A stretch of DNA of 60,780 bases from Bacillus sp. 7884-1 (GTDB lineage Bacteria > Bacillota > Bacilli > Bacillales > Cytobacillaceae), in contig NZ_NPDD01000198.1 in assembly GCF_002272245.1 (NCBI RefSeq), positions 1 through 60,780 of the forward strand, read 5' to 3'. The notes beneath the pieces are model-generated. The model searched no databases. It was not told the origin of the DNA and saw only the letters and a list, made by a program, of their open reading frames with translations. Position 1 is the stretch's first letter. Each line of letters begins with the position of its first letter. Positions 35,658 to 44,519 of the stretch are shown one piece after another. Both the position numbers and the translations under genes were made by a program.

Positions 35658-35951
35658 ATGGTAATTATGTATGAGGAACCGACGGATAAGGAGAAATTTG
35701 ATCAGCATTATTTTGATGTTCATGTTCCACTTGGCAGGAAGATTCCAAATGTGATTAAAGATTCTGTGCATCGTGTTGTTGATTCACAAAACACGAATTT
35801 AAACTTTTATCTGATGACCATATTAGAATTCGAGAATATGGAAAAACTTCAGGAAGCATTTGCAAGCCCAGAAGCAAAACTAGCAGAAGAAGACGGTCCA
35901 AATCTTTTTAAATACCTGGAAAAACCTCCGATTATCACTATTATGGAATAG
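35658..35951 (+). CDS. EthD-domain protein, probably 5'-truncated
   Basis: The frame encodes about 97 residues of the EthD/REDY fold: EEPTDKEKFDQHYFDVHVPL with the His pair, and a C-terminal FKYLEKPPIITIME. Normal members begin a few residues earlier (M-x-K-L) with a ribosome site. Here there is no site before either ATG (35658 or 35667), and the divergent exported gene starts only 25 bp away. I therefore suspect the 5' end and promoter were lost when that gene was inserted. Confidence 0.65.
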   Translation: MVIMYEEPTDKEKFDQHYFDVHVPLGRKIPNVIKDSVHRVVDSQNTNLNFYLMTILEFENMEKLQEAFASPEAKLAEEDGPNLFKYLEKPPIITIME

Positions 35952-35954
35952 AAA

Positions 35955-36005
35955 AAATGGGGCGGTCCCTCTACCTCCATTATGAAGGAAGGCCGCGTCC
36001 CATTT
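35955..36005. terminator. Terminator after the EthD gene
   Basis: AAATGGGGCGG and CCGCGTCCCATTT form an imperfect long hairpin between the convergent EthD and glycosyltransferase genes. Confidence 0.5.
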
Positions 36006-36032
36006 TAGATTAGTTGAATAAAGGAATAATAG

Positions 36033-37208
36033 TTACTTCCGACTACCTTTTAATTCCTTAAGTGAATAAAAAGTTCCCTTCCAGCTAATCCCTCCCTTAA
36101 ATAGCGTAATTAAGCAGGAGCGTAAAAATACATAGATTAGGAGTAAAACAAATATTGGAAATAACAGGACATCATAACCTTTATCCTTTGATAGCTTTCT
36201 AGTATAAACCAAATTTAAAATCAAAATCGCAATAATAGAAACACCATTGACAACTGCATACCATCCATCCAACACCCAAAGTCCTAAAAATGGAAGTAAG
36301 TAAAAAACGCTCATTCCCAGGATTACCCCAAATAGCATAAAGAGGGAGTAATTAAGCCCGGCAAATATATTTTTTTCTAATCCGTACAACATTGCGGAAA
36401 AACTATGGTACCATTCGACCTCGATATCATTTTTTCCTATTAACACTCTTTGTTTTAGTCCATTCTTTTTAACTAACATCCCTAATTGCAAATCATCGTC
36501 TGGTCTTAATGAGATCTCTTTGTGTGTTCCGATTTTTTCATAAGCTTCACGGGAAAGTAAATTAAACGCTCCTACCCCAATTCCTAGTTTGGTCTGCCGA
36601 TCATTATTCGGCTTCCAAGGCCATTTTGACAAATACAATGAAAAGATGAAAAGATGAATAAAGCCTCGAAGCCAAAATTCGCGGGATTTTAAATATGGCA
36701 GCAAAGTTAGATGATCTACCTTATTCTTTTGAAAATATACCATTGCTGAACCAATGGTATCTGGTGAAAATTGAATATCAGCATCAGTAAAAAGAAAATA
36801 GGTTCCACTCGCAGCTAAATAACCTTGGAGTAAGGCATAATTTTTCCCCAGCCATCCTGTCGGCAGTTCATGGATGTGAATGACTTTGATATCTAGGTTA
36901 AAACCTTGGTTTTTTATCTCTTTCATGAAATTCTCTATATTTATTGCGGTATTGTCTGTTGAACGGTCGTTTACAACGATTATTTCGATATTTTCATACT
37001 TCTGATGGATTAAAGATTTGAGTGTTTGAACAATCGATTTTTCCTCATCTTTCGCTGCAATAATAATAGATACAAAGGGAGTGTTTGTTATTGGTCCTCT
37101 TTCAACCCCCAATTCAGGTACGTGTTTCAACCCTTGCCAGTGTATGAGAAACGTAGCAAACCAATAAGTGAACAAAATGAGACTTATCACTCCAAAGCTA
37201 ATGAGCAT
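36033..37208 (-). CDS. Membrane family 2 glycosyltransferase
   Basis: The protein has 391 residues. An N-terminal span (about 5-22) is followed by a GT-A domain with FVSIIIAAKDEEKSI, VVNDRSTDNT, the DAD motif in FLFTDADIQF, GVGAFNLLSREAY and RPDDDLQLG. Three or four C-terminal spans close the protein. It transfers a sugar from a nucleotide donor to a lipid or carotenoid-type acceptor at the membrane; the acceptor is not evident. GGGAGGAG precedes the ATG at 37208. It is monocistronic. Confidence 0.87.
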   Translation of the reverse strand: MLISFGVISLILFTYWFATFLIHWQGLKHVPELGVERGPITNTPFVSIIIAAKDEEKSIVQTLKSLIHQKYENIEIIVVNDRSTDNTAINIENFMKEIKNQGFNLDIKVIHIHELPTGWLGKNYALLQGYLAASGTYFLFTDADIQFSPDTIGSAMVYFQKNKVDHLTLLPYLKSREFWLRGFIHLFIFSLYLSKWPWKPNNDRQTKLGIGVGAFNLLSREAYEKIGTHKEISLRPDDDLQLGMLVKKNGLKQRVLIGKNDIEVEWYHSFSAMLYGLEKNIFAGLNYSLFMLFGVILGMSVFYLLPFLGLWVLDGWYAVVNGVSIIAILILNLVYTRKLSKDKGYDVLLFPIFVLLLIYVFLRSCLITLFKGGISWKGTFYSLKELKGSRK

Positions 37209-37347
37209 TTCTCTCCTCCCCACAAAAAACTGTTATAAGAAGTAAAAGGACGGACAGTTCTTGTGCTTCCTATTTATTCTTATGCAGTTTTATCATTATT
37301 CATTTATATATTTATATTGCAAAATGTTCGTTCCCGGTAGCAATTTA

Positions 37348-37875
37348 CTATTTCTTTATATGATACAGAACATGTGTATTTAAAGGGCTTTTTATCTCAA
37401 CCTTTGGGTGATTAAAATATTTAATAAAACTCATACCGACTTTTATCATTACGTTCTTCGAAGGAGTATTTACTTCAGCTGTAAAACTATAAATATCACT
37501 AAAACCCAATTCCTTAAATCCATATTGTAAACACGCTGCCGCTCCCTCCGTTGCATATCCTTTTCCCCAAGCTTCTTTTTTCAAGCGCCATCCAATTTCT
37601 ACACATGGTGTAAAATCCGCCTCGAAGTTTGCCCTATGAAATCCTATAAACCCTATAAACTCTTCATTTTCTTTTACTTCGACGGCGTATAACCCAAATC
37701 CACATTCTTTAATTTCAGATATAATTGATTTATAAAACACGTTTGTTTCTTCCGTTGATAAGGTGTTAGGAAAATACTTCATTACTTTTACATCCGCATT
37801 TAGTCGTATAAATGGCTCTAAGTCTGTTTCCTCCCAGTCGCGTAGTTTCAATCTTGAGGTTTCTATATAAATCAT
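37348..37875 (-). CDS. GNAT N-acetyltransferase (RimJ/RimL-like)
   Basis: The protein has 175 residues. The opening IETSRLKLRDWEETDL, the acetyl-CoA site WRLKKEAWGKGYATEGAAACL and the ending FTAEVNTPSKNVMIKVGM are typical of RimJ/RimL-like GNAT enzymes. The acceptor is unknown. The ATG at 37875 is chosen over the longer frame because GGTGGTG lies just upstream. It is transcribed alone. Confidence 0.88.
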   Translation of the reverse strand: MIYIETSRLKLRDWEETDLEPFIRLNADVKVMKYFPNTLSTEETNVFYKSIISEIKECGFGLYAVEVKENEEFIGFIGFHRANFEADFTPCVEIGWRLKKEAWGKGYATEGAAACLQYGFKELGFSDIYSFTAEVNTPSKNVMIKVGMSFIKYFNHPKVEIKSPLNTHVLYHIKK

Positions 37876-38175
37876 AATACACCACCGAAAAAAGTTTTTT
37901 TGGAGAGATTCATCACACATTATTGCAATCTGTAAAAAGTATTAATCCTCTGGCTTTTCGTTCCAAGGAATACAAGCTTCGAATTCTAATCCTCGAAAAT
38001 AACTAAGTCTAGATTGAACTCATTATAACATCCATCAATTTCATGATTTGCAATTGTAAGGTAAAATCTTAATAGAATCAAAAATATTGAGCTATGAAGC
38101 CTTATTAATAAAATATGGATCTGACTAGTAATAGGTCTCTTAAAAAATTTTTTAGAGTAAAGGGGAAAGATAGGA

Positions 38176-38886
38176 ATGACAGAATTAAAGGATTGGAAAA
38201 ATGGGGCTCACGGATATAAATTCATCGCTTCTTTTAGTGGTGGGAAGGATAGTGTCTTAGCGCTATATAAAGCAATGAAGGATGGAGAAGCACTTGGACT
38301 GATTGTCATGCTGGAGGAAGAAGGGAAACGTTCCAGATCCCATGGAATGCCGCCGGAGCTCATACATGCCCAGGCTAAATCAATAGGTTTGCCCGTATAT
38401 ACTGCAGCCGCAAGCTGGACCGATTATGAAAAAGTATTTATGCAACTTTTAGAAAAAGCTAAAAATCAAGGAGCAGAAGTGTTAGTAACTGGAGACTTGG
38501 ATATTCCTCCTCAAGGCTGTTGGCATGAAAAAGTTACAAAGAATGCTGGATTAAAGCTGGGGATGCCCTTATGGGAAATGAATCATCGTGAAGCTGTCGA
38601 AGAGTTCATAAATCTAGGATTTGTAACGATCCTTGTTACTGTTAATCTATCACTTGGTATGCGCGAAGACGATTTAGGACGAATATTAACCTATGAATAC
38701 GTGAAGGAGCTTGAAGCTCGTGGGATTGATCCCTGCGGAGAAGGTGGAGAGTTCCATACCACAGTAATAGATGGACCCATTTTTAATAATCCTATTCCAG
38801 TTCGTAAATGTGCGATTATTAAGAACGGAGAATATGCTTTTTTACCTTTGGAGCTGGATCAGATGGCTGATATGGATACCTTATAA
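38176..38886 (+). CDS. Dph6-like ATP pyrophosphatase (diphthine-ammonia ligase family)
   Basis: The protein has 236 residues with the PP-loop FSGGKDSVLALYKAM at about 22-36, HGMPPELIHAQAKSIGLP and TGDLDIPPQGCWHEK. It is related to diphthine-ammonia ligase, but bacteria lack diphthamide, so it probably adenylates and amidates another substrate. GGGGAAAG precedes the ATG. It ends at a hairpin (CCATCAGTGG/CCACTGATGG). Confidence 0.85.
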   Translation: MTELKDWKNGAHGYKFIASFSGGKDSVLALYKAMKDGEALGLIVMLEEEGKRSRSHGMPPELIHAQAKSIGLPVYTAAASWTDYEKVFMQLLEKAKNQGAEVLVTGDLDIPPQGCWHEKVTKNAGLKLGMPLWEMNHREAVEEFINLGFVTILVTVNLSLGMREDDLGRILTYEYVKELEARGIDPCGEGGEFHTTVIDGPIFNNPIPVRKCAIIKNGEYAFLPLELDQMADMDTL

Positions 38887-38895
38887 TAAAGACTT

Positions 38896-38929
38896 CCATC
38901 AGTGGTTTTTCCTCATCCCCCACTGATGG
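38896..38929. terminator. Terminator between convergent genes
   Basis: CCATCAGTGG (38896-38905) pairs exactly with CCACTGATGG (38920-38929); loop of 14 bases. Confidence 0.7.
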
Positions 38930-38983
38930 TTAGTCACATTTATAATAATTTATTAGTAGAAACCTTCACAATAAAATGGATCA

Positions 38984-40035
38984 TCATGGTTTTAAGATAA
39001 CCTTTATGCAATCATCTTCATGATTATTAAATTTTTCGTAGCCTAAACTTGCCTGTTCTAATGGCAAGGTATGTGTAATTATTGAAGTTGGATCAATTTC
39101 CTTTTTTATAATAAGGTCATAAATTTCAGGCATTAAATGTCTAGCTGGTGCTTGCCCCATTCTAATGTTAACGTTTCTTACGAAGAAAGGACCTAGTGGA
39201 AACATATTGTAAAGACCCCCGTAAACACCTGTGATTTGAAGCGTACCACCTTTTCTTATCGCCTTCGTAGCAATTTGGATCGGTCCAAGCGTACCACCTT
39301 GTAGTTTTAATTTCTGTTCGATAAATTCTAATGGTGATTTTTTTCCATCCATTCCGACACAATCAATTACTACATCTGCTCCACCCTTAGTTACGTCTTT
39401 TAGTACTTCCCCCATATCTTCATGTTCTGTAAAGTTAAAGATTTCCACCTTGTTTTCTCGTTTCGCGTGCTCTAGACGATAAGGAAGATAATCAACAGCA
39501 ATGACTCTTTTAGCACCTTTTAACCACGCAAACTTTTGAGCATATAATCCAATCGGTCCACAGCCTAGTACGATGACGGTATCGCCCTTTTTCATCCCTG
39601 AATTGATTACACTCCAATACGCCGTGGGAAGTACATCTGATAAAAACAATAAATTTTCATCCTCTAATTCACAATCCTTTGGAACCACAAAAGGTGTAAA
39701 ATTGCCAAAGGAACTCTTAAATATTCTGCTTGACCTCCAGGGTAATCCCCAAATTTTTCTGAATAGCCAAAATAACCACCAGAGTCATAATGTGGATTAG
39801 AGTTATCACATTGGCTTTCTAGCTGATGATTACAGTAATAACACTTTCCACAACCAACAGTAAAAGGAACAACAACCCGGTCGCCCTTTTTCACTTTCGT
39901 TACATCAGGTCCGACTTCTTCCACTATTCCCATCGGTTCGTGTCCGATTACATATCCAATCGGAAGTGGAAAATTACCTTGGTACAAATGTAAATCAGAT
40001 CCACAAATAGCCGTTGAGGTAACTTTAATAATCAC
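38984..40035 (-). pseudogene. Frameshifted, 5'-truncated zinc-dependent alcohol dehydrogenase
   Basis: The 5' part reads [30 protein letters not shown] and a structural zinc site with [16 protein letters not shown], then shifts frame at 39705-39711 (CCAAAGG). The other frame continues with [17 protein letters not shown], the Rossmann motif GCGPIGLYAQKFA and the family C-terminus. Adding one base (a T in the minus-strand run) restores one reading frame. The first 25 or so residues are also missing: a TGA precedes the first usable GTG. Both defects make a functional enzyme unlikely unless the shift is an assembly error. Confidence 0.85.
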
Positions 40036-40121
40036 ATTTTGTCAAAGAGGGATCCAATTGAATTATAAAAACGAACCTATTGAAGTAAGCTAAAGACGTA
40101 AAAGGACTTATTAAAAAAAGT

Positions 40122-40160
40122 AAAAAACCCAAGTCTGCATTCATTAGACTAAGGTTTTTT
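40122..40160 (-). terminator. Terminator of the phaRC operon
   Basis: AAAAACC/GGTTTTTT outer arms and AGTCT/AGACT inner arms form a hairpin 47 bp past the phaC stop with A-rich plus-strand flank (T-rich on the transcript). Confidence 0.7.
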
Positions 40161-40206
40161 TGGTTTTGCAGCTACCATTGTTTTAACAAAGGCTTTTAAT
40201 CAATAT

Positions 40207-41271
40207 TTATTTTACTTTAGTAGACCGGACTGACAGCCACGGATCAATCGCAAAGGCAAACTGGCCGGTTAGGCAAAGAGATACATGCCCTGCCTCAACA
40301 TGCTGATAGGTTTTATCTTCACTTGAAATAAGGTCCATGATCGGAAGGATTTGAGATTCTAACACCAATTCATCCCTTGTGGATGTTATCACCAATGTAC
40401 TACATTTAATATTGGTTAAATCCACCTTCTTACCGTCAATCTTCATTTCACCTTTTACAAGCTTGTTATCTTTGTATAATTCATTCATCATTTGCTTAAA
40501 TGCTGCACCCGAAAACGTAACGGCATCCTTCATCCATTTGTCCATATTCCGCCACTTGTCTACATACTTTTGATTGTGAGCACGGGTGACCAGGTTAATG
40601 GTTGGTCCGATGTTAAATCCTTGCAGCGCCATAAAGATTGCATATAAAAACTCTGATGGAATTACTTCGTAAGCATCTGCAAACCGGTCAAAATTGATTG
40701 TCCCGTTTTGGAGTGCTTTAACCCATTTATTAGGAGCAATAGCGTCGCTATAGTCAATTGGAACTGCTGCCAGTATGAGATTTTTGATTGGCAATTCTGT
40801 TAGTGATGTTAGCATTGCTGAAAGCATTCCACCAATACAATAACCCACCAAAGATATATCTTCTGCACCTGAATGCCTTAAGGCTCGTTTTACCGCAACT
40901 TCCAGATAGTCAATAAGGTAGTTATCCAAAGTGAGGTCCTTGTCTTCCAAGCCAGGAGAACCCCAATCTAGCAAATAGACATCGTACCCCTGTTTTGTAA
41001 GGTTGCCCACGACACTTCCTTCCTCAGAGATATCCAGAATATACGCTTTATTTAATAGAGAATACACCAAAAACAAGGGGGTGTTATACTTTTTCTCAGG
41101 TGCATGGTGATACCACAAAACAGATTTGTTTTTTTTCCAGACTCCTTTTCTAGGTGTAGACTTAATATCAGGCTTTGGTTCACTCAATACTTTATAAATA
41201 GTGTTCCACCGCTGCTTCTCAGTTTCAAAGTTGAGAACAGGGATATTTACTAGTGATTTAACCGCCATCAT
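40207..41271 (-). CDS. phaC: Class IV PHA synthase catalytic subunit
   Basis: The protein has 354 residues, normal for Bacillus PhaC. The lipase-like box GYCIGG holds the catalytic Cys (about 148), with the Asp in TSTRDELVLE and the His in VEAGHVSL completing the triad. It polymerises 3-hydroxyacyl-CoA into polyhydroxyalkanoate granules and needs PhaR. It starts 17 bp after phaR ends. The start is the first of two adjacent ATGs, after AAGGTGG. Confidence 0.96.
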   Translation of the reverse strand: MMAVKSLVNIPVLNFETEKQRWNTIYKVLSEPKPDIKSTPRKGVWKKNKSVLWYHHAPEKKYNTPLFLVYSLLNKAYILDISEEGSVVGNLTKQGYDVYLLDWGSPGLEDKDLTLDNYLIDYLEVAVKRALRHSGAEDISLVGYCIGGMLSAMLTSLTELPIKNLILAAVPIDYSDAIAPNKWVKALQNGTINFDRFADAYEVIPSEFLYAIFMALQGFNIGPTINLVTRAHNQKYVDKWRNMDKWMKDAVTFSGAAFKQMMNELYKDNKLVKGEMKIDGKKVDLTNIKCSTLVITSTRDELVLESQILPIMDLISSEDKTYQHVEAGHVSLCLTGQFAFAIDPWLSVRSTKVK

Positions 41272-41288
41272 TTATTCCACCTTCACCA

Positions 41289-41771
41289 TTATTTTCCTGA
41301 CAGAACTGGCTCTACTTTTTCTTTTTGCAAAAGCTTCTTCATCTCATCAAACTCAAATTGCATATTTGATAATTTTGCTAGCTCCTGTGATGTTTTTTGC
41401 CATTCAGCATGGAGATGTTTGGTGTATTCTATGATTTCGGCTAGCATTTTATTTTGTTCCTCTGTAGCTAAAGCAAAGTTTTCTTGCAAATTCCAGATTT
41501 GCTCTTCAAGAATATCTATTTTTTCTTCAGCTTGAATGGTTTGTTTGACCGCATTGGCTACATCATTTTTGGTTGGTAGATTCATATAATTAGCCATTAA
41601 TTCCCGATTTCTTTTTAACATCTCTATATATCTAGAATTTGCTTGAATGCCAACCTTAGTTATTTGGATCAATGGGTTGTTATTAAGAGATTGAAATAGT
41701 AATCCATTTAAACTTTTTTCCCACATTTCACTTACTTGTCTAAATGAATCATAAGGATTATTATCGGACAT
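41289..41771 (-). CDS. phaR: Class IV PHA synthase subunit PhaR
   Basis: The protein has 160 residues, mostly helical, with a coiled-coil segment at about 75-150 (EEKIDILEEQIWNLQENF). It matches PhaR of Bacillus class IV synthases, the partner needed for PhaC activity. AGAGGTGAG precedes the ATG. It is the first gene of phaRC. Its upstream DNA carries a FadR-type palindrome, so the operon is probably repressed when fatty acids are absent and induced by long-chain acyl-CoA. Confidence 0.95.
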   Translation of the reverse strand: MSDNNPYDSFRQVSEMWEKSLNGLLFQSLNNNPLIQITKVGIQANSRYIEMLKRNRELMANYMNLPTKNDVANAVKQTIQAEEKIDILEEQIWNLQENFALATEEQNKMLAEIIEYTKHLHAEWQKTSQELAKLSNMQFEFDEMKKLLQKEKVEPVLSGK

Positions 41772-42109
41772 GCTCTCTCACCTCTGTTTGATTTTTTTGT
41801 GTTCTCCTACACATGTTTTTTCGGTTGTTTCCTCTTCACTCCTCTCAAATGAATGAGTACTCATTCATTACTTATTACCTGTATTTTATATTGGAAAATT
41901 GTAACTTACAATAGCCCAAATTGAAGATTCTGAAAACATTTAAAAAATTTTTCGGCCAGATTTCCTTCATTGTCCACCAACTGTACGACTGTTAATATAT
42001 ACAAGTGTTTAGTTGATGGATGGATTACAGTTGAGGATCTTTTAAATTACAAAAAAAAAGGAACTACGTTAACACAGTCCCTTCTTTCTTTGATTTCCAA
42101 ACGTTATCA
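41772..42109. other. Intergenic region between phaR and the LysR gene
   Basis: About 340 bp hold the phaRC control region. The FadR-type palindrome is at 41848-41869. AT-rich sequence further upstream has TATAAA-like hexamers suited to a -10, but no unambiguous -35. The far end holds an imperfect hairpin past the LysR stop. No gene is visible. Confidence 0.45.
41848..41869. promoter_or_regulatory. FadR-type operator upstream of phaR
   Basis: AATGAATGAGT and ACTCATTCATT form a perfect 22-bp palindrome. The inner 18 bp TGAATGAGTACTCATTCA match the Bacillus FadR consensus TGAATGAMTANTCATTCA except for G at the M position. It lies 76 bp before the phaR start, in the likely promoter or leader. 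Confidence 0.72.
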
Positions 42110-42991
42110 TTATTTATTGTTAACAGACCAGGCGATTTCGAGGAAATCATTAAAGGTTTGGATATTCGGTTCTTCTGAGCGATCCTTTAAATTAATGGCT
42201 GAGGTTATGATTGAATCAGTGACATGTTGGAGGATAGTGATTGAGCCATCCTTTAATTCATTCTTAATAACATTTTCACCTAGTATGGCATATCCTGTTC
42301 CATTTAGGACCGCTCTTTTAATCATCTCATCACTTCCACCAACCATTATCGTGGTATGCGGGTGAAATCCGCCTTTTTTGAAAAATTGGTCAATAATATT
42401 GCTAAAACTGCAATTATTATCATATGAAATAAAGGGATATTCACTTAAAATTTCATGAATACCTTTGCCCCTACTAATGTCTGATGAGGCCACCAAAAAG
42501 GTCTGTTCTTCCTCTAAATAGGTTTTTCTTATATCAGTTTCATTACATGGACTTGCAATGATTGCAATCTCTGCCACACAATCCCTTACACTTTGGATTG
42601 CATGGACACTGTTCAGTGGAAGAAGTCTTACTCTTACGTTGGGGTACATTTCCATGTACGTCCTTATTAACGGTGAAAGATGCCGTGTACAATAATATTC
42701 AGAGGCTGCAATCGTAAGAACACCAGTTGGTTCGCGTAATTCTTCCATATCTATTTCTATTTTTTCAATAAGGTCAAATAAATGATCAACATGGGCCTTT
42801 AGCTTTTTACCAGCCGTTGTTAGTAGCGTCTTTTTCCCAACTCTGGTTAATAAAGTATGATTGAGTTCTTTTTCTAACGATTGCATTTGTAACGTAATGG
42901 TAGGCTGCGTATATTTCAAACGTTTGGCTGCCTTCGTTATATTTAACTCTTCAGCTACCACTTGAAATGTCTTTAAATTTCTTAGTTCCAT
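42110..42991 (-). CDS. LysR-family transcriptional regulator
   Basis: The protein has 293 residues with an N-terminal helix-turn-helix (FQVVAEELNITKAAKRLKYTQPTITLQ split across 8-35) and a substrate-binding domain (about 90-290). It lies between phaRC and the arginase gene on the same strand. It may regulate the arginase/aminotransferase/symporter group, but nothing in the sequence proves the target. The effector is unknown. Confidence 0.92.
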   Translation of the reverse strand: MELRNLKTFQVVAEELNITKAAKRLKYTQPTITLQMQSLEKELNHTLLTRVGKKTLLTTAGKKLKAHVDHLFDLIEKIEIDMEELREPTGVLTIAASEYYCTRHLSPLIRTYMEMYPNVRVRLLPLNSVHAIQSVRDCVAEIAIIASPCNETDIRKTYLEEEQTFLVASSDISRGKGIHEILSEYPFISYDNNCSFSNIIDQFFKKGGFHPHTTIMVGGSDEMIKRAVLNGTGYAILGENVIKNELKDGSITILQHVTDSIITSAINLKDRSEEPNIQTFNDFLEIAWSVNNK

Positions 42992-43222
42992 CCCATCCCC
43001 GCTTTACTTTAACAATAGTTATTTTCCATTACTTGGTTAGGTTCTTTATTCCCTATTATTATACCAATAATAATTCCCCATTTGTCATGGGGAAGGAAAA
43101 CTTTACAACGGATATAGGATGGATTGAAGGTTATCTTCTGCTGCTTACTTATTAAAAGATAATGTATAAAAGATTTTAATGATAATTACGTTAATAAAAC
43201 AAGATTTCTTTAACTCTTACCA

Positions 43223-44164
43223 TTATTTTGTCTGGTAGGCATATTCTCTCTTCATTGTTAGCGGTCGTTCTAACAATTTTTCGCCAAATAACGATCCCAT
43301 AAGTGCTACGGCAACGAGTGCCGTTCTATTTCGTTCATCGAGAATGGGGTTTACCTCTACAAATTCAGCTGAAGTAATGATTTCAGCATCTGCTAACATT
43401 TCCATGGCGAGATGGCTTTCACGGTAACTTATCCCACCTAATACAGGAGTTCCAACCCCTGGACATTCTTTTGGATCGAGTCCATCCAAATCTAATGATA
43501 AGTGTACACCATCGGTTCCTTTTAAATACTCGATTGACTCTTCCATCACCTTTGTCATACCTAATCGATCAATTTCGTGCATGGTGTATACCTTTATCCC
43601 AAGCTCTTTAATCAAATCCTTCTCACCGTCATCAAGATCTCGGGCACCAATAATGACGACATTTTCAGGTTTAATTTTTGGGGCGTACCCGCCGATATTC
43701 GTTAGTAAAGGATGACCAAATCCTAAACTTGCTGCCAGAGGCATCCCATGAATATTACCAGAAGGAGACGTTTCCTCTGTGTTCAAATCCCCGTGTGCAT
43801 CATACCAAATCACACCAAGATTCGAATAATGACGGGATACACCAGCCAAGGTTCCAATTGCAATGCTATGATCTCCTCCAAAAATCAAGGGAAAATCATT
43901 TCTTCCAATGATTTTTTCTACTTTTTCAGCTAAATCCAGACTAGCATTCACCACTGCCTCTAAGTTTTTCAAGTTGGAATGTTTAGCAGTACCCCTGACC
44001 GCAGGCTCAATGTCAATGTTACCAAGGTCCGTTACAGTGTGACCTATATTTTCTAACCGTTCCACAACACCTGCGTAGCGAATGGCACTTGGCCCCATGT
44101 CCACCCCACGTCTTGACTGACCTAAATCCATCGGTACTCCTAAAATTGAAATATTCTTCTCCAT
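43223..44164 (-). CDS. rocF: Arginase
   Basis: The protein has 313 residues. Manganese ligands are present in GGDHSIAIGT, WYDAHGDLNT and SLDLDGLDPK, and the substrate pocket has NIHGMPLA. It splits arginine into ornithine and urea. The start is one of two adjacent ATGs after AAGGGGGCC. It is divergent from the aminotransferase gene. I see no sigma-54 promoter of the Bacillus subtilis roc type. Confidence 0.95.
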   Translation of the reverse strand: MEKNISILGVPMDLGQSRRGVDMGPSAIRYAGVVERLENIGHTVTDLGNIDIEPAVRGTAKHSNLKNLEAVVNASLDLAEKVEKIIGRNDFPLIFGGDHSIAIGTLAGVSRHYSNLGVIWYDAHGDLNTEETSPSGNIHGMPLAASLGFGHPLLTNIGGYAPKIKPENVVIIGARDLDDGEKDLIKELGIKVYTMHEIDRLGMTKVMEESIEYLKGTDGVHLSLDLDGLDPKECPGVGTPVLGGISYRESHLAMEMLADAEIITSAEFVEVNPILDERNRTALVAVALMGSLFGEKLLERPLTMKREYAYQTK

Positions 44165-44167
44165 CAT

Positions 44168-44519
44168 TATGGCCCCCTTGATAAGTATAAGAATATTCTA
44201 ATCTTTTTAATCAAATTGAATCAACTAGACTAACAGACTTTATATATATTCAAAAATAACCTTTAATCAAGAGCTATTGTCATGGAGTAGAACTTAGATA
44301 GAATGGAACTATTACACTAGTAAAGTATGCAAGATTCGATTAAAATGGAGGGTGGCTTTTTGTATTTTTATAAGTTGATTATGGATTTTAACCCTTTACC
44401 CATTCCTTTTTTAACATTTTTTTACTATTAAATTTTCTTATAGTTGGTGTTTGACTTTTTTATTGAATTGTTGGAAAATTTCCTCAATATTCATTATTTC
44501 ATAGATTGGGGTTGAGGGT
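44168..44519. other. Divergent control region of arginase and aminotransferase genes
   Basis: About 350 bp without a gene. TTGACT (44451-44456) and GAAAAT (44474-44479), 17 bp apart, could serve the aminotransferase. AT-rich DNA near 44370-44440 and TATATATA near 44231 could serve the arginase. No sigma-54 -24/-12 element is seen: TGGCTTTTTGTA near 44353 lacks the GC at -12. Confidence 0.4.

Noticed and set aside
44340..44365. Sigma-54 promoter for the arginase/aminotransferase region
   Set aside because: TGGCTTTTTGTA has the GG but lacks the GC at the right distance, and it points towards the aminotransferase rather than the arginase gene.
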